19,178 bases of DNA from Clostridiales bacterium (GTDB lineage: Bacteria > Bacillota > Clostridia > Oscillospirales > Oscillospiraceae): the NCBI GenBank assembly GCA_021205375.1, contig JAJPXR010000170.1:1-19178 (forward strand), written 5' to 3'. Both the position numbers and the translations under genes were made by a program. The notes below the pieces were generated by a model. It was not told the DNA's origin, did no database searches, and saw nothing but the letters and a program-made list of their open reading frames with translations. Below, one piece after another: positions 1 to 7,237 of this stretch (the stretch's first letter is position 1; each line of letters begins with the position of its first letter).

Positions 1-10
1 TTATGAATTT

Positions 11-35
11 GGGGCCAGGTGCTTTACCTGACCCC
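11..35 (-). terminator. Hairpin after pyrG, probable terminator
   Basis: Read on the minus strand, GGGGTCAGGT and ACCTGGCCCC form a 10-bp stem (one G-U pair) around a 5-nt loop, 32 bases past the pyrG stop. The bases that follow (AAATTCATAA) are A/T-rich but are not a T-run, so termination could be weak. On the plus strand the same stem carries a C-A mismatch, which favours a minus-strand role. Confidence 0.55.
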
Positions 36-66
36 AACATTTATTATAGAACCTTGCTTTTATCCG

Positions 67-1683
67 TTACTGACCGTCCCGGAACACCTTTGCGGCCCGG
101 ATGAACTCCCGGAACAGGGGGTGCGCCTTGTTGGGGCGGCTTTTCAGCTCCGGGTGAAACTGCACGCCCACCATCCAGGGATGGTTGGGCACTTCCACCA
201 CTTCCACCAACCGGTCGTTGGGGGAGAGGCCCACCAGCTTCAAGCCGTTGCGGGTGAGGACCTCCCGATAGTCGTTGTTGAACTCATAGCGGTGGCGGTG
301 ACGCTCGTAGATGACCTCCTCGCCGTAAGCGGCAAAGGTGCAGGAGTCCTTGTCCACGATTTTGCAAGGGTACGCGCCCAGCCGCATACTGGCGCCCTTG
401 TCGTGGACATCCCGCTGCTCCGGCATCAGGTCGATGACCGGATAGGGGGTGTTGCTGTCCAGCTCGCTGGAGTGGGCGTGTTCCAGACAGGCCATGTTCC
501 GGGCGTACTCCACCACCGTCATCTGCATCCCCAGGCAAATGCCAAAGGCGGGGACCTTGTTGACCCTGGCCCAGTGGAGGGCGTCGATCATGCCCTGGAT
601 TCCCCGGTCGCCAAAGCCGCCGGGGACGATGATGCCGTGGACGCCAGACAGGACCTCTGCCGCGTTTTCCTCGTTCAGCAGCTCGGAGTCCACCCAGCGG
701 ATTTTGATTTTTACATCGTTTTCGATGCCGCCGTGGGTCAGGGCCTCCACCACAGAGAGATAGCTGTCGTGAAGGGAGACATACTTGCCCACCAGGGCAA
801 TTTCCACCTCGCCGTCCACCACGGCCTTGGCGCGGGCTACCATCGCGCTCCACTCGGTCAGGTCCGGTTCGGGGCAGTTCAGCGCCAGGCGCTTGCACAC
901 GGCGCGGCCCAGGCCCTCCGCCTCCAACATCAGAGGCACCTCATACAGAATGGGCGCAGTCAGGTTGGGAATGGCGTTCTCTGGCGGGATGTTGCAGAAC
1001 AGGGCGATCTTCCGGCGAATTTCCGGGTCGATGGGGTCGTCCGCCCGGCACATGATGACATCCGGCTGGATGCCGATGGACAGCAGCTCCTTGCAGGAGT
1101 GCTGGGTGGGCTTGGACTTCTGCTCCCCGGAGCCGGGAATGGTGACGATGAGGGAGACATGGATGAACATGCAGTCCTCCGGCTTCAACTCCCGGCTGAT
1201 CTGCCGGATGGCCTCCAGGAAGGGCTGGGACTCGATGTCGCCCACGGTGCCGCCGATCTCGGTGATGATGACGTCCTTGGGGGAGCCGCCCTCCATGCGG
1301 TAGATGCGGCGCTTGATCTCATCGGTGATGTGGGGGATAATTTGGACGGTGCGGCCCAGGAAGTCGCCGTGGCGCTCCTTGTCCAGCACGGTGGAGTAGA
1401 TTTTGCCGGAGGAGACGGAGGCGTGGACGGTCAGGTTCTCGTCCACGAACCGCTCGTAGTGGCCCAGGTCCAGGTCGGTCTCCGCGCCGTCGTCGGTGAC
1501 AAAGACCTCGCCGTGCTGGATGGGGTTCATGGTGCCGGGGTCCACGTTCATATAGGGGTCCAGCTTTTGCAGCGCCACCCGCAGGCCCCGCTGCTTGAGC
1601 AGACGGCCCAGGGACGCGGCAGTGATGCCCTTGCCCAGGCCGGAGACCACGCCGCCGGTGACGAAGATATGCTTACATGACAT
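67..1683 (-). CDS. pyrG: CTP synthase (glutamine-hydrolysing)
   Basis: Makes CTP from UTP, ATP and glutamine, the last step of pyrimidine nucleotide synthesis, in the cytoplasm. The 538-aa product has the full two-domain structure. The N-terminal amidoligase domain (about 1-270) carries GGVVSGLGKG at 10-19, PYMNVDPGTMNP at 43-54 and GGTVGDIES at 144-152. The C-terminal class I glutaminase domain has the nucleophile Cys383 in GICLGMQ and the His510/Glu512 pair in FHPE. The start is the ATG giving MSCKHIF, six bases after AAGGAGG (1690-1696). The reading frame is open 29 codons further upstream, but that extension has no conserved character and lies inside the leader. The gene stands alone and is divergent from the DnaD-like gene. 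Length and motifs are typical for the family and nothing is missing. Confidence 0.98.
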   Translation of the reverse strand: MSCKHIFVTGGVVSGLGKGITAASLGRLLKQRGLRVALQKLDPYMNVDPGTMNPIQHGEVFVTDDGAETDLDLGHYERFVDENLTVHASVSSGKIYSTVLDKERHGDFLGRTVQIIPHITDEIKRRIYRMEGGSPKDVIITEIGGTVGDIESQPFLEAIRQISRELKPEDCMFIHVSLIVTIPGSGEQKSKPTQHSCKELLSIGIQPDVIMCRADDPIDPEIRRKIALFCNIPPENAIPNLTAPILYEVPLMLEAEGLGRAVCKRLALNCPEPDLTEWSAMVARAKAVVDGEVEIALVGKYVSLHDSYLSVVEALTHGGIENDVKIKIRWVDSELLNEENAAEVLSGVHGIIVPGGFGDRGIQGMIDALHWARVNKVPAFGICLGMQMTVVEYARNMACLEHAHSSELDSNTPYPVIDLMPEQRDVHDKGASMRLGAYPCKIVDKDSCTFAAYGEEVIYERHRHRYEFNNDYREVLTRNGLKLVGLSPNDRLVEVVEVPNHPWMVGVQFHPELKSRPNKAHPLFREFIRAAKVFRDGQ

Positions 1684-1704
1684 AGAGATCCTCCTTACAA
1701 CATG

Positions 1705-1735
1705 CCCATCTTCGGAAATACAGGCCGAAGGTGGG
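1705..1735 (-). promoter_or_regulatory. Hairpin in the pyrG leader
   Basis: Eleven-base arms (CCCACCTTCGG and CCGAAGATGGG on the minus strand, one mismatch) enclose a 9-nt loop just upstream of the pyrG ribosome binding site. No T-run follows, so it does not look like an intrinsic terminator. It could affect translation initiation or RNA stability. The function is inferred only. Confidence 0.35.
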
Positions 1736-1842
1736 TCTACTGCTCTTTTCTCCAGGCGGTACCGCATCATTTGGAAACGACAAAAGGGGAGGGACTGCGG
1801 TCACGGCGCCAAAAACAAACGGTTCGCTTCTGTTCTGTCTCA

Positions 1843-1871
1843 ATTTTAGCCTCCATCCCCCCTTCCGTCAA
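1843..1871 (-). promoter_or_regulatory. Predicted pyrG promoter
   Basis: Minus-strand -35 TTGACG (1866-1871) and -10 TAAAAT (1843-1848) are separated by exactly 17 bases. Transcription would start near 1836 and give a leader of about 150 nt. The predicted first bases (around TGAGACAGAACA) contain no G-run, unlike the Bacillus subtilis pyrG start, where reiterative G addition senses CTP. Confidence 0.6.
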
Positions 1872-1940
1872 GGAAAACTCGCCCCGTTCCGGACATATTC
1901 AGCCCTTTTCACAGTTTTACAGAGAATTTTCCTCTGCTTA

Positions 1941-1969
1941 TTTACGCCGCCGTTTTTTTGGCGTATAAT
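1941..1969 (+). promoter_or_regulatory. Predicted promoter of the DnaD-like/DnaC-like operon
   Basis: A perfect -10 TATAAT (1964-1969) lies 17 bases after a weak -35 TTTACG (1941-1946). An inverted repeat TACGCC...GGCGTA (1943-1948 and 1960-1965) overlaps the promoter and could be an operator, although a 6-base arm can arise by chance. The stretch 1684-2044 otherwise holds only the two divergent promoters and the leaders; I see no small gene in it. Confidence 0.6.
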
Positions 1970-2044
1970 ATCAGAATGAGAAAGCGGCCCCTCCAGGTGC
2001 TGCTGTCTCGCCCTCTGGGACAGCGCAGAAAGGAGATGAGCGCC

Positions 2045-3061
2045 GTGCCCTCCCGCCACATTCAACTTCCCGGCGACGCCGTCGCCCTCTCCGCCGCCAC
2101 GGTGGACAAGCTGCTGCACAAGGGCAGCGGCGACGCCGCCTTGCTCTACCTCTATCTGCTGCGCCACAACGGATTTTACAGCCCCGAAGAGGCGTGCCGG
2201 ACCCTCCAGTGGGACCGGACCAGGCTGGACGGCGCGCTGCTCCACCTGAACGAGATCGGCGTCCAGACCGGCGAGAGCCAGCCCCCCTTCACCGCTCCCG
2301 TCCCCAAAAAGGAGGACGCTCCGGAGTACACCCGGGAGGAACTGGCTCAGGCCATCAGCGACCAAAGCTCCGACTTCCCCGCCCTGTTGGAGGAGGTGGA
2401 GCGCAAATTCGGCGCAAAGCTCCCTGACCGGGACATCCGGACGCTGCTGGAGCTGTTCGACCACCTGGGGCTGCCCGCCGAAGTGCTTCTGTTGCTCATC
2501 AACTGGCAGTGCGAGGAATACGCGGAAAAGTACGGCGAGGGGCGGCATCCACCCATGTCTTACGTCCGCACCGCCGCTTACCGCTGGAAAAAGGCAGGCA
2601 TCGACACGTTGGAGGCGGCGGACGCCTACTTAAAGAAACGCAACTACTACCGCTCTCAGGAGGGGACCATGCTGGCCGCCCTGGACATCCGGGGACGAAA
2701 AGCCCTGGAGAGCGAGCGAAAATTCCTGAACCAGTGGCTGGACTGGGGCTTTCCGCCGGAGACGGTGGCCATGGCCTACGAGCGCACCATGATGAACACC
2801 GGCGAACGCAAATGGTCTTACTGCAACGGCATTTTGAAGCGGTGGCATCAGGCTGGTCTGCACACGCCGGAGGAAGTCCGCCAGGCGGAAGCCCCCCGCC
2901 GCACCGCCCGGAAGGGCAGCGGCAAGAGCGTCGGCCCCGCCCCCGCCCAACCTCTCACTGCCCCCCAGCAGGAGGCCCAGGCCCAGGCGCTGGAGGAAAA
3001 CCAGCGTCAGTTGAACCGGCTGCTGGAGGAGACGGCCTGGCTGGAAAACCACAAACCGTAA
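2045..3061 (+). CDS. DnaD-domain primosome/replication initiation protein
   Basis: A Firmicutes DnaD/DnaB-type protein, expected to bind DNA and help bring the helicase loader to the origin or to restart sites. The N-terminal part (about 10-75) looks like a winged helix. Two C-terminal DnaD-like (DDBH2) modules follow: about 109-190, ending in MSYVRTAAYRWKKAGI, and about 205-280, ending in WSYCNGILKRWHQAGL; both show the family Tyr...Trp pattern. The tail (about 285-338) is low-complexity and Gln/Pro-rich, then helical. I chose the GTG at 2045, nine bases after AAAGGAG (2029-2035). The in-frame ATG at 2036 touches the Shine-Dalgarno sequence, and earlier in-frame starts lie at or before the predicted transcription start. 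The helicase-loader gene follows 96 bases downstream. The symbol is left blank because dnaD and dnaB of Bacillus are not separable here. Confidence 0.85.
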   Translation: MPSRHIQLPGDAVALSAATVDKLLHKGSGDAALLYLYLLRHNGFYSPEEACRTLQWDRTRLDGALLHLNEIGVQTGESQPPFTAPVPKKEDAPEYTREELAQAISDQSSDFPALLEEVERKFGAKLPDRDIRTLLELFDHLGLPAEVLLLLINWQCEEYAEKYGEGRHPPMSYVRTAAYRWKKAGIDTLEAADAYLKKRNYYRSQEGTMLAALDIRGRKALESERKFLNQWLDWGFPPETVAMAYERTMMNTGERKWSYCNGILKRWHQAGLHTPEEVRQAEAPRRTARKGSGKSVGPAPAQPLTAPQQEAQAQALEENQRQLNRLLEETAWLENHKP

Positions 3062-3140
3062 CAATTCGCAATTTGCAATGTGAAATGTGCAATGATATAA
3101 AATCCGGCCATTGCACACTGCTCATTGCACATTGCACATT
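3061..3140. repeat. GCAAT-rich inverted repeat between the replication genes
   Basis: Nineteen-base arms at 3077-3095 and 3122-3140 are inverted copies with one mismatch and a 26-nt loop. The motif CATTGCACA recurs in the right half. The first 35 bases (3061-3095) match 13785-13819 at 31 of 35 positions. Both copies begin on the last base of a stop codon. The right arm ends just before the Shine-Dalgarno sequence of the next gene. Confidence 0.75.
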
Positions 3141-3157
3141 TTCAGAGGTGAACCCCC

Positions 3158-4129
3158 TTGCCCTACGAACCCCAGGTCCTCCGGGCCGCCAACCAGCGGC
3201 TGGCCCAGCGCCGTGAAAAAAATGAACAGGACTGCGCCCGGCGGCGGCAGCAGGTCTACGCCCAACTGCCACGGGTGCAGGTCATCGACCAACAGCTCCG
3301 GCAGACCGTGGCGCTGGCCGCCACCACCGCCCTGCGCACCGGCGAGGACCCCACCCAGGCCATCGCCGCTATCCGGGACAAAAACCTGGCCCTCCAGAAA
3401 GAGCGCGCAGAATTGCTGCAAAAAAACGGCTATTCCCCCAACTGCCTGGAGGAAAAACCCGTCTGTCCCGTCTGCAAGGACACGGGCTGGGTGGGCGCGC
3501 AGATGTGTGGCTGCCTGAAAGCCCTCTGCACCGAGGAGCAGAACAAGCTGCTCTCCTCTCTGCTGGACCTCCAAGGCCAGACCTTCCAGCGCTTCCAACT
3601 GGATTACTACGGCCCCAGCTACAGCCAGGATCGGGTGCAGATGGAAGCGGTCTACAACACCTGCCGTCGGTACGCCGTGGGATTTGGCAGCTTCCCCATC
3701 AAAAACCTGCTGATGACCGGCACCCCCGGCGTGGGCAAGACCTATCTCTCCGCCTGCATCGCCGGGACGGTCAGCGGCGCGGGGTTCTCCGTGGTCTACG
3801 ACACCGCCATCCATGTCTTTGCCCAGTTTGAAGCGGAGCATTTCACCCGGGAGCCGGAGGCCCAGCAGAGCGCCAAACGCTACCTGAACTGCGACCTGCT
3901 GATTTTGGACGACCTGGGCAGCGAGATGACCACCCCCTTCGTCCAGTCCGCGCTCTATAATCTGGTCAACAGCCGCCTCATCTCCAGCCGGGCCACGGTG
4001 ATCTCCACCAACCTGACCCTGGAGGAAATTTCCGGGCGGTACAGTATGCAGGCCGCCTCCCGTCTGCGGGGAGAGTACCAGCTATTGCAATTCCAGGGGC
4101 CAGACATCCGCCAGTTGAAGAACAGATAA
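3158..4129 (+). CDS. DnaC/DnaI-like AAA+ helicase loader ATPase
   Basis: An AAA+ ATPase of the DnaC/DnaI/IstB class, expected to load the replicative helicase with the DnaD-like protein encoded just upstream. The 323-aa product has a charged helical N-terminus and then a zinc-binding pattern CPVC...CGC (Cys103, Cys106, Cys117, Cys119), as in clostridial and DnaI-type loaders. The ATPase domain has Walker A GTPGVGKT (188-195), Walker B LLILDDLG (247-254), sensor-1 ISTNL (282-286) and a probable arginine finger in SRLRG (301-305). The C-terminus GPDIRQLK is also typical. The start is TTG, with AGAGGTG (3144-3150) seven bases upstream. The pairing with a chromosomal DnaD-like gene, and the absence of a transposase or phage genes, argue against an IstB transposition helper. 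Confidence 0.88.
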   Translation: MPYEPQVLRAANQRLAQRREKNEQDCARRRQQVYAQLPRVQVIDQQLRQTVALAATTALRTGEDPTQAIAAIRDKNLALQKERAELLQKNGYSPNCLEEKPVCPVCKDTGWVGAQMCGCLKALCTEEQNKLLSSLLDLQGQTFQRFQLDYYGPSYSQDRVQMEAVYNTCRRYAVGFGSFPIKNLLMTGTPGVGKTYLSACIAGTVSGAGFSVVYDTAIHVFAQFEAEHFTREPEAQQSAKRYLNCDLLILDDLGSEMTTPFVQSALYNLVNSRLISSRATVISTNLTLEEISGRYSMQAASRLRGEYQLLQFQGPDIRQLKNR

Positions 4130-4133
4130 ATAT

Positions 4134-4293
4134 AGCTATTAGCTATTAGCTCCTAGCTTTTAGCTTGGTGAGTGTTGCCTTTTATGCTCTGCGCTTACCG
4201 TTTGCAGTTCTTTACAGACGGGTAGTTTCGCTCTCAGCTCCTGTTTTAGCTGGTCGCTTTCAAATAGTAGTACCTGACTAACAGCTAACAGCT
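4134..4293. repeat. AGCT-rich element with terminal inverted repeats
   Basis: AGCTATTAGCTATTAG (4134-4149) and CTAACAGCTAACAGCT (4278-4293) are inverted copies matching at 14 of 16 positions, so they bound a 160-bp unit. Inside it, AGCTCCTAGCTTTTAGCTTGG (from 4148) recurs with small gaps from 4236. The unit starts four bases after the stop codon of the helicase loader gene. The gap 4130-4353 holds no gene that I can see. Confidence 0.5.
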
Positions 4294-4353
4294 CAAAGTT
4301 TTGTTGTTTTCTTACTTTTTCCCCTAGCTTTTTCCGGAAAGGAACGGTATACT

Positions 4354-4608
4354 ATGATTTGTCCCTATTGTGATACCATCATGCAGGGTGGGCGCATCAA
4401 CGTGCAGTCCTCCATGGGCTCTTTCCCCACGGTGGATTGGGTCCCGGAGATGGACTTCAAGAAGGCCGGAGAGAGCGGCCGTACCGGTTGGAAACGGAAG
4501 CTGACCTTCAAAAACACCAAGTCCGCCTACCTCCACGACGTAGCCAACGAGGGGTATTACTGCCCCACCTGCAAAAAACTGATTTGTATTTTTGAGACGA
4601 AACCGTGA
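4354..4608 (+). CDS. Small zinc-ribbon protein, DUF6487-like (copy 1)
   Basis: An 84-aa protein opening with MICPYC and closing with YYCPTCKKLIC, so two CxxC knuckles (Cys3/Cys6 and Cys70/Cys73) probably hold one zinc ion. The spacing and the early M-x-x-G-x-I pattern (MQGGRI) resemble the PF20097/DUF6487 family as I remember it; the family has no known biochemical role. AAAGGA (4338-4343) lies ten bases before the ATG. The gene downstream is a clear paralogue with the same arrangement. No signal peptide or membrane segment is visible, so it is probably cytoplasmic. Confidence 0.8.
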   Translation: MICPYCDTIMQGGRINVQSSMGSFPTVDWVPEMDFKKAGESGRTGWKRKLTFKNTKSAYLHDVANEGYYCPTCKKLICIFETKP

Positions 4609-4617
4609 GAAAAGCGT

Positions 4618-4633
4618 TGTTTCATGTGAAACA
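4618..4633. promoter_or_regulatory. parS-like site (candidate ParB/Spo0J binding site)
   Basis: The 16-mer TGTTTCATGTGAAACA differs at one central base from the widely conserved chromosomal parS sequence TGTTTCACGTGAAACA. It lies in the 52-base gap between the two zinc-ribbon genes and has no other evident role: it is not at a promoter and no T-run follows. parS sites cluster near replication origins. mnmG, often origin-linked in Firmicutes, is about 0.7 kb away, but no parA, parB or rsmG is present here. Confidence 0.5.
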
Positions 4634-4660
4634 TATCTGGTTTGAAGGGAGAACATAGCC

Positions 4661-4900
4661 ATGATTTGTCCCATTTGCGGCGGTCCGCTGGAACAGGGCC
4701 GCATTGAGGTCATGATTCTGGGCGGCGACGCCTCCGCCATCATCAACTGGTATCCGGAGGCAGAGTTCCTGAAAACAGGGGTGGGCAGCATCTTCAAAAA
4801 GAACGGCAAGACCGTCCGGGACGCCTGCGTTCGCCAGACAGAGGCGTGGTACTGCGCCAAGTGTCAGAAGGTCTGCGCCATGATGGATGTAAAAGGATAA
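4661..4900 (+). CDS. Small zinc-ribbon protein, DUF6487-like (copy 2)
   Basis: A 79-aa paralogue of the preceding gene: MICPIC at the N-terminus (Cys3/Cys6), then a G-R-I segment, a W-x-P-E-x-x-F stretch, and WYCAKCQKVC at the end (Cys65/Cys68). The Shine-Dalgarno sequence is AAGGGAGA, nine bases before the ATG. The two proteins share architecture and short motifs but clearly differ in sequence, so this is an old duplication rather than a recent one. Molecular function is unknown. It is probably co-transcribed with copy 1 and ends at the terminator that follows. Confidence 0.8.
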   Translation: MICPICGGPLEQGRIEVMILGGDASAIINWYPEAEFLKTGVGSIFKKNGKTVRDACVRQTEAWYCAKCQKVCAMMDVKG

Positions 4901-4907
4901 GTCTATG

Positions 4908-4939
4908 AAAAAAACGGCCCGTTTGGGCCGTTTTTGCGT
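4908..4939. terminator. Bidirectional intrinsic terminator
   Basis: AAAAACGGCCC (4910-4920) pairs with GGGCCGTTTTT (4925-4935) around the loop GTTT. The A-run on one side and the T-run on the other make it a terminator in both directions. It lies between the convergent zinc-ribbon genes (+) and the mnmG/TIGR04076 operon (-). Confidence 0.9.
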
Positions 4940-4946
4940 TTCTATA

Positions 4947-5264
4947 TCAGTCCTCCGCGTCCTCGTCCAGCGCTTCGACCAGGAAGCTGACCGGGCGGAA
5001 GCCGTCGTTGCAGGAGATCATGGCGGACTTTTTGTTCTTCATCCACCCGCTGTAGATGTCCTCGCCGCCATAGGCCAGCGTCATCACAAAGGGGGAGAGG
5101 CCCTCCCAGGCGCTGTCGCAGAACCCCGCCGGTTTTTGCCACCCGTTTGCGATGAAAACCTGGCCTTCCACCATGTCGCAGGCGTTGGACAGCGGGTTTT
5201 CATAGCGGGCCATCAAATCCTCGTAGGACGCCACCCGCATCACTGTGATTTTACATTTCTTCAC
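4947..5264 (-). CDS. TIGR04076 family protein
   Basis: A 105-aa protein with the pattern of the TIGR04076 family: an opening KCKITV strand, an EGQVFIA segment, a PAGFCDSAW segment around residue 49, and CNDGFRPVSFLVE near the C-terminus. Conserved cysteines are at 4, 29, 49 and 85. No biochemical function is established, to my knowledge. The start is GTG, eight bases after AGGAGGG (5273-5279). It begins 20 bases after the mnmG stop on the same strand, so the two are probably co-transcribed. The acidic tail EALDEDAED is unremarkable. Confidence 0.8.
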   Translation of the reverse strand: MKKCKITVMRVASYEDLMARYENPLSNACDMVEGQVFIANGWQKPAGFCDSAWEGLSPFVMTLAYGGEDIYSGWMKNKKSAMISCNDGFRPVSFLVEALDEDAED

Positions 5265-5284
5265 CTGGCTTGCCCTCCTGCGGC

Positions 5285-7150
5285 CTATTTCTCCAAAAAC
5301 ACCATCAACACCGCGATGTCCGCCGGGCTGACGCCGGAAATGCGCCCGGCCTGGCCCAGATTCATGGGCCGGACCTTTTTCAGCTTCTCCCTGGCCTCCA
5401 GCCGCAGCCCCTTCAGGCTGTCATAGTCCATATCCGGAGGCAGGGCGTGGGCCTCCATCCGCCGGGCCTCGGCCACCTGCCGCATCTGCCGGTCGATATA
5501 GCCCTGATACTTGAGCTGAATTTCCACCTGCTCCCGCACCAGCCGGTCCAGCGGGGGACGGTCCGGGTCGAAGGGGGCCAGGTCGTCATAGGTGACGCGG
5601 GGCCGACGGAGCAGGTCGGCCAGCTTGACGGCGTGTTTCGCCGCCGGTTCCCCCCGGCGCTCCAGCATGGCGGAGAGAGCTTCGCTCTCGCCCACGCCCC
5701 GGTGCTCCAGCCGGTGGATCTCCTCCTCCACGGCGGCGTATTTCGCCTGCACCCGGTCATAGGTTTCTTTGGAGACCAGCCCCAGCTCGTAGCCCACCGG
5801 GGTCAGCCGCTGGTCGGCGTTGTCCTGCCTCTGGATGAGCCGGTATTCCGTCCGGCTGGTCATCATGCGGTAGGGTTCCTCGGTGCCTTTGGTCACCAGA
5901 TCGTCGATGAGCACGCCGATATACCCCTGGTCCCGGCGAAGGACCAGCGGCTCCCGGCCCAAAAGCTTCAGCGCGGCGTTGACCCCTGCCACAAAGCCCT
6001 GAGCCGCCGCCTCCTCATAGCCAGAGGAACCGTTAAACTGCCCCGCCCCGTAGAGGCCGGGGATTTTTTTGCACTCCAGCGTGGGCAGCAGCTCAGTGGG
6101 GTCCACGCAGTCGTACTCGATGGCGTAGGCGGTTCGGGTCATCTCCGCCCGCTCCAGGCCGGGGATGGTGTGCAGCAGCTCCACCTGCACGTCCTCCGGC
6201 AGGGAGGAGGACAGGCCCTGAATGTACAGCTCCTCGGTGTTCTCGCCCATTGGCTCGATGAAAAGCTGGTGCCGCTCCTTGTCCGGGAAGCGGACGATCT
6301 TCGTCTCGATGGAGGGGCAGTATCGCGGCCCGGTGGATTCGATGGAGCCGTTATAGAGAGGGGAACGGTCCAGGTTCGCCCGGATGATGTCGTGGGTGGC
6401 CTGGTTGGTGTAGGTCAGGTAGCAGACCGCCCGGTTTTCCGGAACTTTTTCGGTGGAGAAGGAGAAGGGGATGGGGTCCTCGTCCCCCGGCTGCAATTCC
6501 ATTTTGGAGAAATCCACGCTGCGCCGGTTGACCCGGGGCGGTGTGCCGGTTTTGAACCGCCGCAGGGACAGCCCCAGCTTCCGCAGACAGTCGGTCAGAG
6601 GGAGAGCGGGCTGCAAGCCGTCCGGCCCGGACTGCCGCTCCACGTCCCCGACGATGGTGCGCCCGCCCAAATAGGTGCCAGTGGCAACCACTGCCGCCCG
6701 CACCGCGTAGACCGCGCCGGTAGCCGTCACCACAGCGCAGACTGCGCCCTGTTCGTCCACGCGGACCTCCACCACCTCCGCCTGGCGGACAGAGAGGTTT
6801 TCCGTGGTCTCCAGGGTGTGCTTCATTACCTCCTGGTAACGGCGGCGGTCCGCCTGCGCCCGGAGGGAGTGGACGGCGGGGCCTTTGCCCCGGTTCAGCA
6901 TCCGGTACTGGATGCAAGCTTTGTCGGCGGCTTTTGCCATTTCGCCCCCCAGAGCGTCCAGCTCCCGCACCAGATGGCCCTTTCCGGTGCCGCCAATGGC
7001 GGGGTTGCAGGGCATATTGCCCACCGCGTCCAGGTTCACCGTAAAGCAGACGGTGCGGCAGCCCATCCGGGCTGCCGCCAGCGCCGCCTCGATGCCGGCA
7101 TGTCCGGCGCCAATGACGGCAATGTCAAATTGTCCGGCGTTGTATTCCAT
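5285..7150 (-). CDS. mnmG: tRNA uridine-5-carboxymethylaminomethyl modification enzyme MnmG
   Basis: The FAD-dependent partner of MnmE in adding the (carboxymethyl)aminomethyl group to the wobble uridine of several tRNAs. The 621-aa protein has the FAD-binding GAGHAG (14-19), PCNPAIGG (47-54, with conserved Cys48), the KTGTPPR motif (200-206) and RYCPSIETK (second conserved cysteine, Cys278), with the usual C-terminal helical domain that contacts MnmE and tRNA. The start is the ATG giving MEYNAGQFDIAVIGAG. Its Shine-Dalgarno sequence is weak (GGATG region). In many Firmicutes this gene sits with mnmE, rsmG and parA/parB; here it stands apart, with only a TIGR04076 gene downstream. Confidence 0.97.
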   Translation of the reverse strand: MEYNAGQFDIAVIGAGHAGIEAALAAARMGCRTVCFTVNLDAVGNMPCNPAIGGTGKGHLVRELDALGGEMAKAADKACIQYRMLNRGKGPAVHSLRAQADRRRYQEVMKHTLETTENLSVRQAEVVEVRVDEQGAVCAVVTATGAVYAVRAAVVATGTYLGGRTIVGDVERQSGPDGLQPALPLTDCLRKLGLSLRRFKTGTPPRVNRRSVDFSKMELQPGDEDPIPFSFSTEKVPENRAVCYLTYTNQATHDIIRANLDRSPLYNGSIESTGPRYCPSIETKIVRFPDKERHQLFIEPMGENTEELYIQGLSSSLPEDVQVELLHTIPGLERAEMTRTAYAIEYDCVDPTELLPTLECKKIPGLYGAGQFNGSSGYEEAAAQGFVAGVNAALKLLGREPLVLRRDQGYIGVLIDDLVTKGTEEPYRMMTSRTEYRLIQRQDNADQRLTPVGYELGLVSKETYDRVQAKYAAVEEEIHRLEHRGVGESEALSAMLERRGEPAAKHAVKLADLLRRPRVTYDDLAPFDPDRPPLDRLVREQVEIQLKYQGYIDRQMRQVAEARRMEAHALPPDMDYDSLKGLRLEAREKLKKVRPMNLGQAGRISGVSPADIAVLMVFLEK

Positions 7151-7175
7151 GGTGTTTCATCCGTTTCGTCGTATG

Positions 7176-7206
7176 ATTATAAAAATTCGTTATCCCGTTT
7201 CGTCAG
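7176..7206 (-). promoter_or_regulatory. Possible mnmG promoter
   Basis: A perfect minus-strand -10 TATAAT (7176-7181) is preceded by CTGACG (7201-7206) at a long 19-base spacing. The -10 is convincing and the -35 is not. It would give a leader of about 20 nt before the mnmG start codon. Confidence 0.4.
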
Positions 7207-7237
7207 CTCTATCGGCGGTTTTGTCCCTTTTATTATA

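Noticed and set aside
3158..4129. IstB-type transposition helper or phage DnaC
   Set aside because: The CxxC...CxC zinc pattern, the DnaD-like gene directly upstream, and the absence of a transposase, integrase or structural phage genes all fit a chromosomal helicase loader better.
4331..4340. TTTCCGGAAA as a Noc binding site
   Set aside because: The Noc site is a longer 14-base palindrome with CCCGGG in the centre. This 10-base palindrome lacks two central bases and overlaps the ribosome binding site region of the next gene.
4348..4353. TATACT directly before the first zinc-ribbon gene as a promoter -10
   Set aside because: Transcription would start inside the gene, and no -35 lies at the right distance.
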